From assembly GCA_023460235.1 (NCBI GenBank), contig JAEWRE010000066.1, forward strand, positions 1 to 64,000: DNA of 64,000 nt. The letters are read 5' to 3'. Numbering within the stretch: the stretch's first letter is position 1; the number at the start of each line of letters is the position of its first letter. Shown here piece by piece: positions 47,470 to 56,794 of this stretch. This DNA comes from Bacillota bacterium. Its GTDB lineage: Bacteria > Bacillota > Clostridia > TANB77 > CAG-465. The translations under genes and the position numbers were made by a program. Below the pieces are notes generated by a model. It was given only the letters and a program-made list of their open reading frames with translations, was not told the DNA's origin and searched no databases.

Positions 47470-47823
47470 ATGAAAAAAGGGATGATTGTGACGATTTTGT
47501 TGGTTGTAGTTTTGGCTTGTGGAGGTCTTTTCTTTGTAACATCTAATGATCATGTATTTTATACTAATCAAAATATTAGCTTTAAGCTAAAAGCTGATAA
47601 GGATACTTATACAGCTAAGGATATTGAACGGCAGCTCACAGATGATATTAAAGTAGTAAAATTTATAAATAACGGAAACACCTACAATATCACACTTGTT
47701 CAAGAAAAAGGAAATAATAATGTTGGAGCATATTCAGTCGGACTACCAGGATCCAAAGCATTTGATTTCAAAATAGGAAGCAAATTTGCTTCCAGAGACA
47801 AAGTTGTATTTGACAATAAATAA
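47470..47823 (+). CDS. Small exported or membrane-anchored protein of unknown function
   Basis: 117 residues, not recognised. The N-terminus MKKGMIVTILLVVVLACGG is either a lipoprotein signal (Cys17 after V-L-A) or a membrane anchor running on into LFFVT. The remaining ~90 residues form a small, probably beta-rich extracytoplasmic domain (NQNISFKLKADKD, YNITLVQEKG, GAYSVGLPG, DKVVFDNK). Strong promoter, AAGGAGAG ribosome site and a good terminator make it a well-defined single-gene unit, divergent from cysK. No function inferred. Confidence 0.85.
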   Translation: MKKGMIVTILLVVVLACGGLFFVTSNDHVFYTNQNISFKLKADKDTYTAKDIERQLTDDIKVVKFINNGNTYNITLVQEKGNNNVGAYSVGLPGSKAFDFKIGSKFASRDKVVFDNK

Positions 47824-47832
47824 AACTTTTAC

Positions 47833-47859
47833 CTGAGGTGTATAAACCTCAGTTTTTTT
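47833..47859 (+). terminator. Rho-independent terminator
   Basis: CTGAGGT (47833-47839) / ACCTCAG (47846-47852) and seven Ts, 10 bp after the stop of the 47470 gene. Confidence 0.9.
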
Positions 47860-47995
47860 CGATTAAAGCAATAATAAAGTTGAAAAAATATAGTTATGGT
47901 AAAAAAATAGCCACCCACAGTTGTAAAAAAAGACTTTAACTCTTTTTATTATTTTTTAAGATATGAATTATTATAATTGAGCACTAATTATTTAT

Positions 47996-48024
47996 TTGAT
48001 ATAACAGCAATTTTATGGTATAAT
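47996..48024 (+). promoter_or_regulatory. Promoter of the 48058 gene
   Basis: TTGATA (47996-48001), 17-bp spacer, TATAAT (48019-48024) with extended -10 TGG. Confidence 0.8.
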
Positions 48025-48057
48025 TGTTATATATAAATAATCTTGGAGGTATATGGA

Positions 48058-49668
48058 ATGAAAATTATTAAGATATTATTATCTATTGCTATAACAATAA
48101 TATCATTTTTAAGTATGAATTATTTTTTACTTGTAGGAATTAAATTAGACAATCTTTCTTTCTGGTTTTTACTTTTGATTTCACTTGGAATATCAACTGT
48201 AATAATGAGTATTATAGAATTCTTTTTAAAAAAGAAATACTTTGGAACAATATTTTGTAGTGTTATTGCATTATTTTGTTTTATAGTAATATTTTTCGGA
48301 GGAATAGCATCAGCTAAGATTTTTCATGTAAGCAGCTATAGAGATCAAATAACAATTAATGAAAATGGGGATTTTGCAAAAGATATTCCACTTATTAGTG
48401 ATAATATTCCAGTTGTAGATGTTGAAACTGCAAGAATTGTTGGAGAGAGAACAATGGGAACTTTAGAGTCTTATGTATCTCAATTTAGAATTAATCAAGA
48501 ATATAATCTTGTTATATATCAAGGAAAACAATATCGAATATCTCCACTTGAATATGATGGATTTATTAAGTATTTTTCAAATAGTAAAGATGGAATACCA
48601 GGATATATATTAGTAGATGTATTAACACAAGAAGCAAAATTTGTAAAGCTTGATGATGGAATAAAATACTCACCATCTGCCTATTTTGGAAATAACTTGT
48701 ATAGATATTTAAGAAATAAATACCCAACTAAAATATTTAGTAAAATGCATTTTGAAATTGATGAGAAAGGAACACCATATTACATTGTGCCAACTGGCGA
48801 TAACAAAATGGTATTTGGTGGATATAAAGTTGAAGATGTAATTATACTTAATGCAATAACTGGTGATTGTAAAACTTATGCATTAGATAATATACCAGAA
48901 TGGGTAGACCATGTTTACTCACTTGATTATTTAATGGATAAAGTGGAAAATAAATTATCACTTGTAAATGGGATATTTAACTTTTCACAAAAAGGTGTAA
49001 AAAAGACATCATATGAATATAGAAGTGATTATTTTGAAGGATATAATACAATAGTAACATCTTCAGGGCAAATAGGATTTTTTACTGGTGTAACATCAGC
49101 TTCATCTGATGAATCAAATTTAGGTTTTATAATTGCTAATTGTAAAACAGGAGAAGTAACATACTATACTTGTCCTGGTGCAGAAGAAGCTTCTGCAAAA
49201 TCTTCTGCTGAGGGTTTAGTACAACAGTATGGCTATACTTCAAGCTATCCAATAATTATAAATGTCAATGGAAATGAAACTTATTTTATGACTTTAAAAG
49301 ATTCAGGTGGAATAGTTAAAAAATATGCTTTAGTAAATGTGAGAAATTATAGTATTTCAGTAGAAGCCGATTCTGTAAGTGAATTAATGTCTAAATATAG
49401 CAAAAGACTTCAAAATACTCCAGGATCTTCTTTAAATAATAATGAGGATATGGAAAAGACAGAAGTAATATCAGATATAAAAACAGCTATAATTGATGGT
49501 TATACATATTATTATTTTAGTTTTGCAAATGACAGTAATATATATATGTCTTCAATAACTAATTCTAATTTGCAAGTTTCTTTAAAAATAGGTGATAGTG
49601 TAACTATAAAATATCATGCTTCATCTGAAGATAGAGTTATGACAGTAAAAAGTTTAATTATAAAATAG
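48058..49668 (+). CDS. Conserved clostridial membrane protein of unknown function
   Basis: 536 residues from the ATG at 48058, which has GGAGGT 7 nt upstream. Three hydrophobic helices occupy residues ~1-95, followed by a ~440-residue soluble domain. Landmarks GERTMGTLESYVSQF, GIPGYILVDVLTQEAKF, SPSAYFGNN, DEKGTPYYIVPTG, IPEWVDHVYS and TGVTSASSDESNLGF recall a family widespread in Lachnospiraceae and relatives, often misnamed CvpA- or Tat-signal protein. The soluble part may be extracellular, and VLTQEAKFVKL is PepSY-like in feel, but no enzyme motif is visible. Monocistronic, terminator downstream. Confidence 0.88.
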   Translation: MKIIKILLSIAITIISFLSMNYFLLVGIKLDNLSFWFLLLISLGISTVIMSIIEFFLKKKYFGTIFCSVIALFCFIVIFFGGIASAKIFHVSSYRDQITINENGDFAKDIPLISDNIPVVDVETARIVGERTMGTLESYVSQFRINQEYNLVIYQGKQYRISPLEYDGFIKYFSNSKDGIPGYILVDVLTQEAKFVKLDDGIKYSPSAYFGNNLYRYLRNKYPTKIFSKMHFEIDEKGTPYYIVPTGDNKMVFGGYKVEDVIILNAITGDCKTYALDNIPEWVDHVYSLDYLMDKVENKLSLVNGIFNFSQKGVKKTSYEYRSDYFEGYNTIVTSSGQIGFFTGVTSASSDESNLGFIIANCKTGEVTYYTCPGAEEASAKSSAEGLVQQYGYTSSYPIIINVNGNETYFMTLKDSGGIVKKYALVNVRNYSISVEADSVSELMSKYSKRLQNTPGSSLNNNEDMEKTEVISDIKTAIIDGYTYYYFSFANDSNIYMSSITNSNLQVSLKIGDSVTIKYHASSEDRVMTVKSLIIK

Positions 49669-49681
49669 TTACTTAATATGA

Positions 49682-49720
49682 AAAAAGCATTAAAGATATT
49701 AAATATTTTTAATGCTTTTT
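49682..49720 (+). terminator. Rho-independent terminator
   Basis: AAAAAGCATTAAA (49682-49694) / TTTAATGCTTTTT (49708-49720), perfect 13-bp stem ending in Ts. Confidence 0.85.
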
Positions 49721-49817
49721 AGTAACAAAAAGAATATATAAATATTGAATATTTTTATATTATGTGATACGATATAATATAATTTGAAATATATATGTAC
49801 AGAAATGAGGTGAGAAT

Positions 49818-51470
49818 ATGGCTATAGAAAATAAAAATTTGACACCATCAGTTATAAAAAAAGAAAAAAACTTTAACTTTTTTACTAATGTTTTGAATAA
49901 CTATAACAAGGGTAAGCAGTTAAATCAGTCCAAGAAAATTATTGAAAAGCTAGAAAAAAATAAAGAATATGGCACATATTCTATGCCAGCATTTATACAG
50001 TATGCAAGTAAAGAGATACAAAATGGATCAAAAGGAACATTATTTAGCCTAGATATTAATGATTTGTATTTAGCCAATAAAGCTGCAAAAGATAATAGAG
50101 CTCTTGTAAATAAAGATATTAAATCATTGATTGATGATATAGTTGAAATTATGCCAAATGCATATATTGCAAAAGGCGGAGATGAAGTAATAATTTTTGA
50201 TACAGAAACAATAGATAAAGAAGATGCAGAAGAAAAAAATAATAAAATTAAAAATTTAAAAAGAGGAATACTTACATTTAGTAGCGGTTTTACTACAGAT
50301 ATTGATAGTGGGCTAGAAAATGCTTTAAAAAAAGCTGATGAAGAAATGTATAAAAATAAAGGTGAAACTAAACTAGCTAAAATGGAAGCTGCTTGTGGTG
50401 GGAGTATTGATAAGCTTATTGAGTATATAGTTGCTGGTAAGTTAGATAAGTGTCGTACTAATGTTGACAGTATAAAGAAACGTAGTAAAAGAACAGAATT
50501 TTCTAATAATTATGATGCAGCTATGAGTGGAACTGATATTGATAAAATCATTGAAGAGTGTAATAATACGCAAAATATGGCAGATCCAATAGAAGAAGAT
50601 AAATATCAAAAGCGCATGGAAAAATACAGAAATGATTTTATTAGAAAATATAACAATACAAATGAACAAGAAATAGAAAGTTATGTACTTTCAAAAATGC
50701 TTAATGAAGGAAATTTTGAAGGAACAATAAGTAATGAATATTTCCAACAGTTTGAAAAATCTAAAATTGAAAAAATGCAAGACTATGAACTTATTTCAGT
50801 AGATGTATCTGGACTTAAATATGTTAATGATACATTTGGTCATGTTGAAGGTGATAAACAATTACAGGAATTTATGAATAAATTTCAAAGTGTATTATCC
50901 GAAAATGATATTCAAACACTTTCTTCAATAGTTGTAAAGGGAGCAGGAAACTGTTTTGTACCAATTAAAAAATTGTCTCCAGAGAAAAAAGAACAATTAA
51001 TGAAGAGTATCCATGATATAACTGCAGGAGTTGATGAGGAGAAAAAACTATATTTACAATGTGATATTATAGGAAAAGATAGTATAAACAAAAATATAGA
51101 TAAAGGCAAGGATGGATTTGATGTACTATTATCGAAGGTTGAAAAAAATCTATTAGATAAAAGTTTAAATGCAAAAATTACAAGTCCAGAACAAATAAAA
51201 AGACTTATAAAAGAGATGTATTTTTCTGTGTATGATAATGACATAATAAAAGCAGCTATTAAAGATGGAAAGATTAGTAAAGACCAAATTAGAGAAAAAA
51301 TAGATTCTACTTTTAAAGATATTGTAAAAGGAAATAGCTCAGAACCAACGAAAAATGAAAAGCAAAGAGCTAAAGAAGAACGCAATAAACAAAATGCAAA
51401 TAAAGACTTTGAAAAGGGTAATAATGAATTAAAAGCAGAAGAAAAATCACAAGAAGATAATATAAAATAG
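49818..51470 (+). CDS. Tandem degenerate GGDEF-domain protein
   Basis: 550 residues, no membrane segment. The first GGDEF-like domain (about 65-190) keeps the active-loop sequence GGDEV (120-124) and the closing KKADEEMYKNKG, but its substrate half is degraded (SLDINDLYLANK). The second (about 320-450) keeps the substrate/metal half VDVSGLKYVNDTFGHVEGD from residue 328, but its loop is GAGNC (375-379). Between them is a charged helical linker, and the last ~60 residues are Lys/Glu/Asn-rich. The two domains are complementary in what they retain. It could be an inactive c-di-GMP/GTP sensor or a composite enzyme; function is not shown. An HD-GYP protein is encoded at 60841. Confidence 0.85.
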   Translation: MAIENKNLTPSVIKKEKNFNFFTNVLNNYNKGKQLNQSKKIIEKLEKNKEYGTYSMPAFIQYASKEIQNGSKGTLFSLDINDLYLANKAAKDNRALVNKDIKSLIDDIVEIMPNAYIAKGGDEVIIFDTETIDKEDAEEKNNKIKNLKRGILTFSSGFTTDIDSGLENALKKADEEMYKNKGETKLAKMEAACGGSIDKLIEYIVAGKLDKCRTNVDSIKKRSKRTEFSNNYDAAMSGTDIDKIIEECNNTQNMADPIEEDKYQKRMEKYRNDFIRKYNNTNEQEIESYVLSKMLNEGNFEGTISNEYFQQFEKSKIEKMQDYELISVDVSGLKYVNDTFGHVEGDKQLQEFMNKFQSVLSENDIQTLSSIVVKGAGNCFVPIKKLSPEKKEQLMKSIHDITAGVDEEKKLYLQCDIIGKDSINKNIDKGKDGFDVLLSKVEKNLLDKSLNAKITSPEQIKRLIKEMYFSVYDNDIIKAAIKDGKISKDQIREKIDSTFKDIVKGNSSEPTKNEKQRAKEERNKQNANKDFEKGNNELKAEEKSQEDNIK

Positions 51471-51500
51471 GATGCACTTAAATGTACATCCTATTTTGTT
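51464..51500. terminator. Bidirectional terminator
   Basis: AAAATAGGATG (51464-51474) / CATCCTATTTT (51487-51497), perfect 11-bp stem overlapping the GGDEF stop codon and lying between convergent genes. Confidence 0.8.
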
Positions 51501-51519
51501 ATATCTTTTAATAAGAACC

Positions 51520-51756
51520 TTAATCACTAATTGAAAGTAAATAAGTATTCATATTAATTACACAAGTTTGAAGATCGTATCTGTATTTAAAGAAAATTTC
51601 TTTAAATTTCTCTCTTTTTTGATCTGTATCTAGTAAACCTACGAAGTCGGATTTGTCAACTATTTTGAAAAAATCATCGTCTGTCAACTCCCCGATAGAA
51701 TATTTGGGCAATAAATCATTAAATTTATCAAAATAATTCTCTGGACTATCCCTCAT
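51520..51756 (-). CDS. Small unknown acidic protein
   Basis: 78 residues from the ATG at 51754-51756, preceded on the minus strand by GGGAGGGG; a longer in-frame start at 51810 lacks a ribosome site. Sequence features: MRDSPENYFDKFNDLLPKY, ELTDDDFFKIVD, KREKFKEIFFKYRYDL; acidic, helical, no Cys, no signal. Not recognised. It is convergent with the GGDEF protein gene. Confidence 0.65.
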   Translation of the reverse strand: MRDSPENYFDKFNDLLPKYSIGELTDDDFFKIVDKSDFVGLLDTDQKREKFKEIFFKYRYDLQTCVINMNTYLLSISD

Positions 51757-51923
51757 AATTATCCCCTCCCTCAATTGTGTAATAATGGTAAAATTTCTCA
51801 TTTTTACCAAATTATATCATATAAATTCCAAATAATCAATATGTTCCATAAATTATATACCATATGCTAAAAATAAACAATATTTTATATATAAATTTTT
51901 ATGAGTATTTATCATAAAACCTA

Positions 51924-51952
51924 TTGCTAAGAATTTAATAATAGTATACAAT
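51924..51952 (+). promoter_or_regulatory. Putative promoter of the hydrogenase operon
   Basis: TTGCTA (51924-51929), 17-bp spacer, TACAAT (51947-51952), 30 bp before the first gene. The rest of 51757-51923 is very AT-rich with no recognised element. Confidence 0.55.
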
Positions 51953-51981
51953 ATATTTGATTGATGTTTTAGGAGGTAGTT

Positions 51982-52473
51982 ATGAAACATTGTGAAGGTT
52001 GTACTGGTTGTGAAGTAGATGAAAAAGTAGTTAAAATAGCAAATAAATATAAAACTGTTGATGGAGGTATAATTTCAGCATTGCATGAAATACAAGATGA
52101 ATATGGATACATACCAGAGGCTGTTCAAAAATATTTATCTAGAGAACTTAATATTCCGCTTTCTGAGATTTACGGTATTATAACTTTTTATTCTAGATTT
52201 TCACTTATGCCAAAAGGAAAGTATAATGTTCAAGTTTGTATGGGAACTGCTTGTTACGTAAAGGGAGCAGAAGCCGTATTAAAGGAATTTAGAGAAAAAC
52301 TTGGTGTTCATGAGGGTGAAACTACTGAAGATGGAAAATTTTCTTTGGAGGCAGTTAGATGCATAGGTGCTTGCGGACTTGCACCTGCAATTGTTGTTAA
52401 CTCTGAAGTATATGGAAAAGTAACACCAGAAAAAGTAGCAGAAATAGTTGAAAAGTATAAAAATATAGAATAG
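51982..52473 (+). CDS. hydC: NuoE-like subunit of electron-bifurcating [FeFe] hydrogenase
   Basis: 163 residues. Thioredoxin-like [2Fe-2S] protein with ligands in CMGTACY and CIGACG (C-x4-C, then C-x3-C), the NuoE/24-kDa pattern. SALHEIQDEYGYIPEAV and ITFYSRFS are typical family segments. It carries electrons between the NuoF-like flavoprotein and the hydrogenase in HydABC complexes, which couple NADH and ferredoxin oxidation to H2 production or the reverse (known for Thermotoga, Acetobacterium). First gene of the hydCBA operon, 27 bp before hydB. Strong AGGAGG ribosome site. Confidence 0.95.
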   Translation: MKHCEGCTGCEVDEKVVKIANKYKTVDGGIISALHEIQDEYGYIPEAVQKYLSRELNIPLSEIYGIITFYSRFSLMPKGKYNVQVCMGTACYVKGAEAVLKEFREKLGVHEGETTEDGKFSLEAVRCIGACGLAPAIVVNSEVYGKVTPEKVAEIVEKYKNIE

Positions 52474-52500
52474 TTAAAAAAATCTAGGAGGATTATCTAT

Positions 52501-54327
52501 ATGAAAAAGACTGTGATTGATTTAGAAAAAATAAAAACTGAGAAAAAGAAGTTATTTAAAAAAGTAAGAGTAATGGTATGTTCTGGAACTGGGTGTACAT
52601 CTTCAAAAAGTGAGGCAATTCTAGAAGAATTGAAAAAAGAAATAAAAGCATTAGATATGGATATATCTTGTGAGAAAACTGGTTGCTTTGGATTTTGTGC
52701 TAAAGGTCCAATAATAGTAATTGAACCAGAACAAACTTTTTATGAGATGGTAAAAATAGAAGATGTAAAAGATATTGCAAATTCTTTAAAAGAAGGAACA
52801 AAAGTTGAACATTTGATTCCAAAAGAAAATGATAAATATGTAGAAAAATGGCATGAACTAAATTTCTATAATAAGCAAAAAAGAGTTGCTCTTAAAAATT
52901 GTGGTTCTATAAATCCAGAAAATATAGATGAGTACATTGCTATGGATGGCTATTTAGCTTTGAAAAATGTCCTAACTGATTATTCTCAAGATGATGTTAT
53001 AAAAGTAATATTAGAATCTGGATTAAGAGGAAGAGGTGGAGCAGGGTTCCCCACAGGTAAAAAATGGGCATTTGCAAAAGCTGTTGAATCTGATCAGAAA
53101 TATGTGTGTTGTAATGCAGATGAAGGAGATCCAGGGGCTTTCATGGATAGAAGTATTCTAGAAGGAGATCCACATAGTGTACTAGAAGCTATGGCTATAG
53201 CTGGTTATGCAATAGGTGCAAATCAAGGATATATATATGTAAGAGCTGAATATCCAATTGCTGTAAAAAGACTAAATATTGCTATTGATCAAGCTAAAAT
53301 GTATGGAGTATTAGGTAAAAATATATTTGGAACTAAGTTTTCATTTAATATTGAGCTTAGACTTGGAGCAGGTGCTTTTGTTTGTGGTGAAGAAACTGCA
53401 CTTATGAATTCGATTGAAGGAAGACGTGGCGAACCAAGACCAAGACCACCATTTCCCGCTATAAAAGGACTTTTTGGAAAACCTACAATATTAAATAATG
53501 TTGAAACTTTATCGAATGTGCCTCAAATAATTTTAAATGGTTCTAATTGGTATGCATCAATGGGAACAGAAACTTCTAAAGGTACTAAAGTATTTGCACT
53601 TGGCGGAAATATTAATAATGTTGGACTTGTTGAAGTACCAATGGGTACTACTTTAAAAGAAATAGTATATGACATTGGTGGTGGAATACCAAATGGCAAG
53701 AAATTTAAAGCGGCTCAAACTGGAGGTCCAAGTGGTGGTTGTATACCAGAAGAACTAATTGATACACCAATAGACTATGAATCTCTTATGAAAATTGGTT
53801 CTATGATGGGCTCAGGTGGACTTATAGTAATGGATGAAGATAAATGTATGGTAAACATTGCTAAATTCTTTCTTGAGTTTACAGTAGATGAGTCTTGTGG
53901 AAAATGTGCGCCATGTAGAATTGGTACAAAAAGAATGCTTGAAATATTAACTAGAATTACTGAAGGAAAAGGAAGAGAAGGGGATATCGAACTTCTTGAA
54001 AAATTAGCAAACGATATAAAAAGAGCTTCTCTTTGTGGACTTGGTCAAACTGCACCAAATCCTGTACTTAGTACAATAAGATACTTTAGAGATGAATATG
54101 AGGCACATATTAAAGAAAAAAGATGTCCAGCAGGTGAGTGTAAAGCCTTAAGTAAAGTTGTAATTGATCCTGAAAAATGTAAACAATGTGGACTTTGTCA
54201 AAAAGTATGTCCAACATCTGCAATTGAAGGAGTAGTTAGACAGGGGCCATTTAAAATAAATCAAGATAAATGTATAAAATGTCTAGCATGTATTGCAAAA
54301 TGTCCTTTTAAGGCTATAAGTAGATAG
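52501..54327 (+). CDS. hydB: NuoF-like flavoprotein subunit of [FeFe] hydrogenase
   Basis: 608 residues. An N-terminal thioredoxin-like [2Fe-2S] domain (CSGTGCTSSK, CFGFC; about residues 27-70) is followed by the NuoF core. NADH/FMN site GRGGAGFPTGKKW is at about residue 178, NADEGDPGAFMDR follows, and the [4Fe-4S] motif ESCGKCAPCRIGT. The C-terminus adds two ferredoxin-type clusters (CKQCGLCQKVCP and CIKCLACIAKCP). This is the domain set of HydB in trimeric bifurcating hydrogenases. Its stop is 13 bp before hydA. Cytoplasmic complex. Confidence 0.97.
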   Translation: MKKTVIDLEKIKTEKKKLFKKVRVMVCSGTGCTSSKSEAILEELKKEIKALDMDISCEKTGCFGFCAKGPIIVIEPEQTFYEMVKIEDVKDIANSLKEGTKVEHLIPKENDKYVEKWHELNFYNKQKRVALKNCGSINPENIDEYIAMDGYLALKNVLTDYSQDDVIKVILESGLRGRGGAGFPTGKKWAFAKAVESDQKYVCCNADEGDPGAFMDRSILEGDPHSVLEAMAIAGYAIGANQGYIYVRAEYPIAVKRLNIAIDQAKMYGVLGKNIFGTKFSFNIELRLGAGAFVCGEETALMNSIEGRRGEPRPRPPFPAIKGLFGKPTILNNVETLSNVPQIILNGSNWYASMGTETSKGTKVFALGGNINNVGLVEVPMGTTLKEIVYDIGGGIPNGKKFKAAQTGGPSGGCIPEELIDTPIDYESLMKIGSMMGSGGLIVMDEDKCMVNIAKFFLEFTVDESCGKCAPCRIGTKRMLEILTRITEGKGREGDIELLEKLANDIKRASLCGLGQTAPNPVLSTIRYFRDEYEAHIKEKRCPAGECKALSKVVIDPEKCKQCGLCQKVCPTSAIEGVVRQGPFKINQDKCIKCLACIAKCPFKAISR

Positions 54328-54340
54328 TTGGAGGTTATAT

Positions 54341-56095
54341 ATGAGTGATAAAAAAATGATAAATTTGACTATAGATGGAAGAGAAGTTTCAGTAGAAGAA
54401 GGTTCTACTATACTTGATGCTGCAAGAAAAATAGATATAGATATTCCAACACTATGTTTCTTAAAAGAAATAAATGAAGTTGGTGCTTGTAGAATGTGCA
54501 TGGTAGAAGTTGAAGGTGCAAGAGGATATGTTGCTTCATGTGTTTATCCTGCAACTGATGGGATGAAGGTAAAGACTAGTACTCCAGATTTAATAGATAC
54601 TAAAAAAACAGTGCTTGAACTTATTTTATCAAACCATGAAAAAAAATGTCTTATTTGTTCAAGAAATACTAACTGCGAACTTCAAACTTTAGCAAAAAAA
54701 TTTAATATAGATGAGTTACCATATGAGGGAAGCACTACAGAAAAAATAGTTGATGATGATTCAATGTGTATTACTAGAAATTCGGCTAAATGTATACTTT
54801 GTAGAAGATGTGTTAATGTATGTAAAAAAGTGCAAGGTGTTAGTGCAATTGAAATAATGAATAGAGGATTTAATTCAAAAGTTGGTGTTGCACTTGATTT
54901 AAGCATTGCAAAATCAACATGTGTAGGATGTGGACAATGTATTATAAATTGCCCAGTTGCAGCTCTTCAAGAAAAAGATTATACGAAATTCGTTAAAGAT
55001 GAATTAAGACAAAATAAAAAGCATGTAGTAGTTCAAGTGGCTCCTTCAATTAGAGCATCACTTGGCGAAGAATTTGGTATGCCAATAGGCTCACTTGTAA
55101 CAGGAAAGGTTGTTGCAGGTCTTAAGAGACTTGGATTTGATAAGGTATTTGATACGGATCTTGGCGCAGATATAACTATAATGGAAGAAGGAACAGAATT
55201 TTTAAATAGATTAAATAATGGTGGAACTCTTCCTATGATAACATCATGTAGTAGTGGTTGGATTACTTTTGTAGAAAAATTCTATCCAGATATAACAGAA
55301 AATTTATCTTCTACAAAATCACCAATGGAAATACTAGGTGTACTTATAAAGAAATATTATGCTGAAAAAATGAATATTGATCCACATGATATTTATTCTG
55401 TTGCTCTAATGCCATGTAGTGCAAAAAAGGCAGAAGCTGTAAGACCAGAACTAAGAATTGATGATATGCAAATAATAGATCAAGTTATAACAACAAGAGA
55501 AGTTGCAAGAATGCTAAAAGAAGCAAATATTGATATTTCAAATTTAGAAGATGAAGAATTTGATGATCCTCTTGGTGAAGCAACAGGTGCTGGACATATA
55601 TTTGGAACAACAGGTGGAGTTATGGAAGCAGCTCTTCGTACTATAACTGAAATGTATACTAAAAAAGAACTTAAAAAAGTAGATTTTGAAGTTGTAAGAG
55701 GAGTAGAAGGAATTAAAGAAGCTAAAATTGATTTAATGGGTAAAGAAATATGGATTGCTGTTGCTCAAGGTTTAAAAAATGTAAGCAAAGTATTAGATGA
55801 AATAAAAGAAGGAAATAGTAAATATAGTTTTATTGAGGTTATGACTTGCCCAGGTGGATGTATAAACGGTGGAGGTCAACCAATTAGAACTTCTTATGAA
55901 AGAGCTAAAATGGATATTAGAGGATTACGTGCAAAAGCATTATATAAAGCAGATAAAGAGTCTACATATAGAATGTCTCATAAAAATCCAAATGTAAAGA
56001 AAATTTATGCTGATTTTATTGGAGAACCTAATTCACATAAAGCACATGAACTATTACATACAGAGTATCACAAACAAGAAGTATATGTAAAATAA
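54341..56095 (+). CDS. hydA: [FeFe] hydrogenase catalytic subunit
   Basis: 584 residues. In order: [2Fe-2S] plant-type domain (CFLKEINEVGACRMC), His-Cys [4Fe-4S] site (HEKKCLICSRNTNC), two ferredoxin clusters (CILCRRCVNVC, CVGCGQCIINCP) and the H-cluster domain. H-cluster motifs: L1 TSCSSGW at 301-307 (canonical TSCCPxW), L2 MPCSAKKAE from 357, and L3 MTCPGGCINGGGQP from 501. The second Cys and the Pro of L1 are Ser here. It reduces protons or oxidises H2 at the H-cluster. Maturases HydEFG are not in the window. Third gene of the operon; the NUDIX gene follows 13 bp later. Confidence 0.97.
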   Translation: MSDKKMINLTIDGREVSVEEGSTILDAARKIDIDIPTLCFLKEINEVGACRMCMVEVEGARGYVASCVYPATDGMKVKTSTPDLIDTKKTVLELILSNHEKKCLICSRNTNCELQTLAKKFNIDELPYEGSTTEKIVDDDSMCITRNSAKCILCRRCVNVCKKVQGVSAIEIMNRGFNSKVGVALDLSIAKSTCVGCGQCIINCPVAALQEKDYTKFVKDELRQNKKHVVVQVAPSIRASLGEEFGMPIGSLVTGKVVAGLKRLGFDKVFDTDLGADITIMEEGTEFLNRLNNGGTLPMITSCSSGWITFVEKFYPDITENLSSTKSPMEILGVLIKKYYAEKMNIDPHDIYSVALMPCSAKKAEAVRPELRIDDMQIIDQVITTREVARMLKEANIDISNLEDEEFDDPLGEATGAGHIFGTTGGVMEAALRTITEMYTKKELKKVDFEVVRGVEGIKEAKIDLMGKEIWIAVAQGLKNVSKVLDEIKEGNSKYSFIEVMTCPGGCINGGGQPIRTSYERAKMDIRGLRAKALYKADKESTYRMSHKNPNVKKIYADFIGEPNSHKAHELLHTEYHKQEVYVK

Positions 56096-56108
56096 TTTGG
56101 AGGATGAG

Positions 56109-56735
56109 ATGGAGTATTTAGATACATATGATGAAAATATGCACTTTACTGGTAAATATCCAAGAGATTATGTGCATGAAAATGCTTTGTGGCATAATAC
56201 TGTACATTGTTGGCTATATGATAATGAAGGTAATATATATTTTCAAATAAGAAAAGATGAGAATAAGTTATATACAACAGCATCAGGACATGTAATGGCA
56301 GGTGAGAGCGTTAAAGAAGCTTTTGGAAGAGAAATTAAAGAGGAAATTGGAATTGATGTAGATTACGATAAAGCTAGTTTAGTTAATATATACATTTTTA
56401 AAATGGATAAAACTAAGTCTGATGGAAGTGTTTTTAGAGATAGGGCTTTTTCAAATGTGTATATTTCTGAATTTGATAATGATTACAGCAAATTTCATTT
56501 TGATACTAGTGAAATAAATGGCTTAGTTAAAGTAAATGCAAAAGAAGCAATTGAATTATTCAAAAAAGAGAAGGGTAATATTAATGCTCAAATTATATTA
56601 AGTAATAATGATAATATAACTATTGAAGAAAAAACTATAGATTTTTCAGATTTCTTAGTTAATAAAAATGAAACTGCTATAGGAAAATACGGCGATATTT
56701 TAAGAAAAGTAATTGAATGTACTAATATTAGTTAG
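56109..56735 (+). CDS. NUDIX hydrolase
   Basis: 208 residues from the ATG at 56109, in frame with a TTG at 56097; GGAGG at 56099-56103 sets the start. The Nudix box is canonical: GHVMAGE, seven residues, then REIKEEIGI. The N-terminal layout (LDTYDENMHFTGKYPRDYVH then WHNTVHCWLYD) matches IPP-isomerase/YfcD-type NUDIX proteins. A C-terminal ~60-residue extension follows the NUDIX fold. It lies 13 bp after hydA and may be co-transcribed, though a metabolic link is not evident. Confidence 0.92.
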   Translation: MEYLDTYDENMHFTGKYPRDYVHENALWHNTVHCWLYDNEGNIYFQIRKDENKLYTTASGHVMAGESVKEAFGREIKEEIGIDVDYDKASLVNIYIFKMDKTKSDGSVFRDRAFSNVYISEFDNDYSKFHFDTSEINGLVKVNAKEAIELFKKEKGNINAQIILSNNDNITIEEKTIDFSDFLVNKNETAIGKYGDILRKVIECTNIS

Positions 56736-56755
56736 ACAAAATAAAAAAGAATATA

Positions 56756-56790
56756 TACCTCCTTATTGCAAATACTACAATAAGGAGGTA
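56756..56790 (+). promoter_or_regulatory. Perfect hairpin sequestering the uppS-like ribosome binding site
   Basis: TACCTCCTTATTG (56756-56768), 9-base loop, CAATAAGGAGGTA (56778-56790): a 13-bp perfect inverted repeat. AAGGAGG (56782-56788) lies wholly in the right arm, and the ATG is at 56795. There is no T-tract, so this is not a terminator. It predicts translational control of the downstream gene. Confidence 0.8.
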
Positions 56791-56794
56791 ATTT

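Noticed and set aside
47257..47571. N-terminal extension of cysK to 415 residues
   Set aside because: The added part is hydrophobic and low-complexity, overlaps the cysK promoter and the divergent gene, and a clear GGAGGTA site marks the start at 47256.
54283..54501. Small minus-strand ORFs inside hydB/hydA and similar shadows elsewhere
   Set aside because: They lie opposite highly conserved coding sequence and lack ribosome sites.
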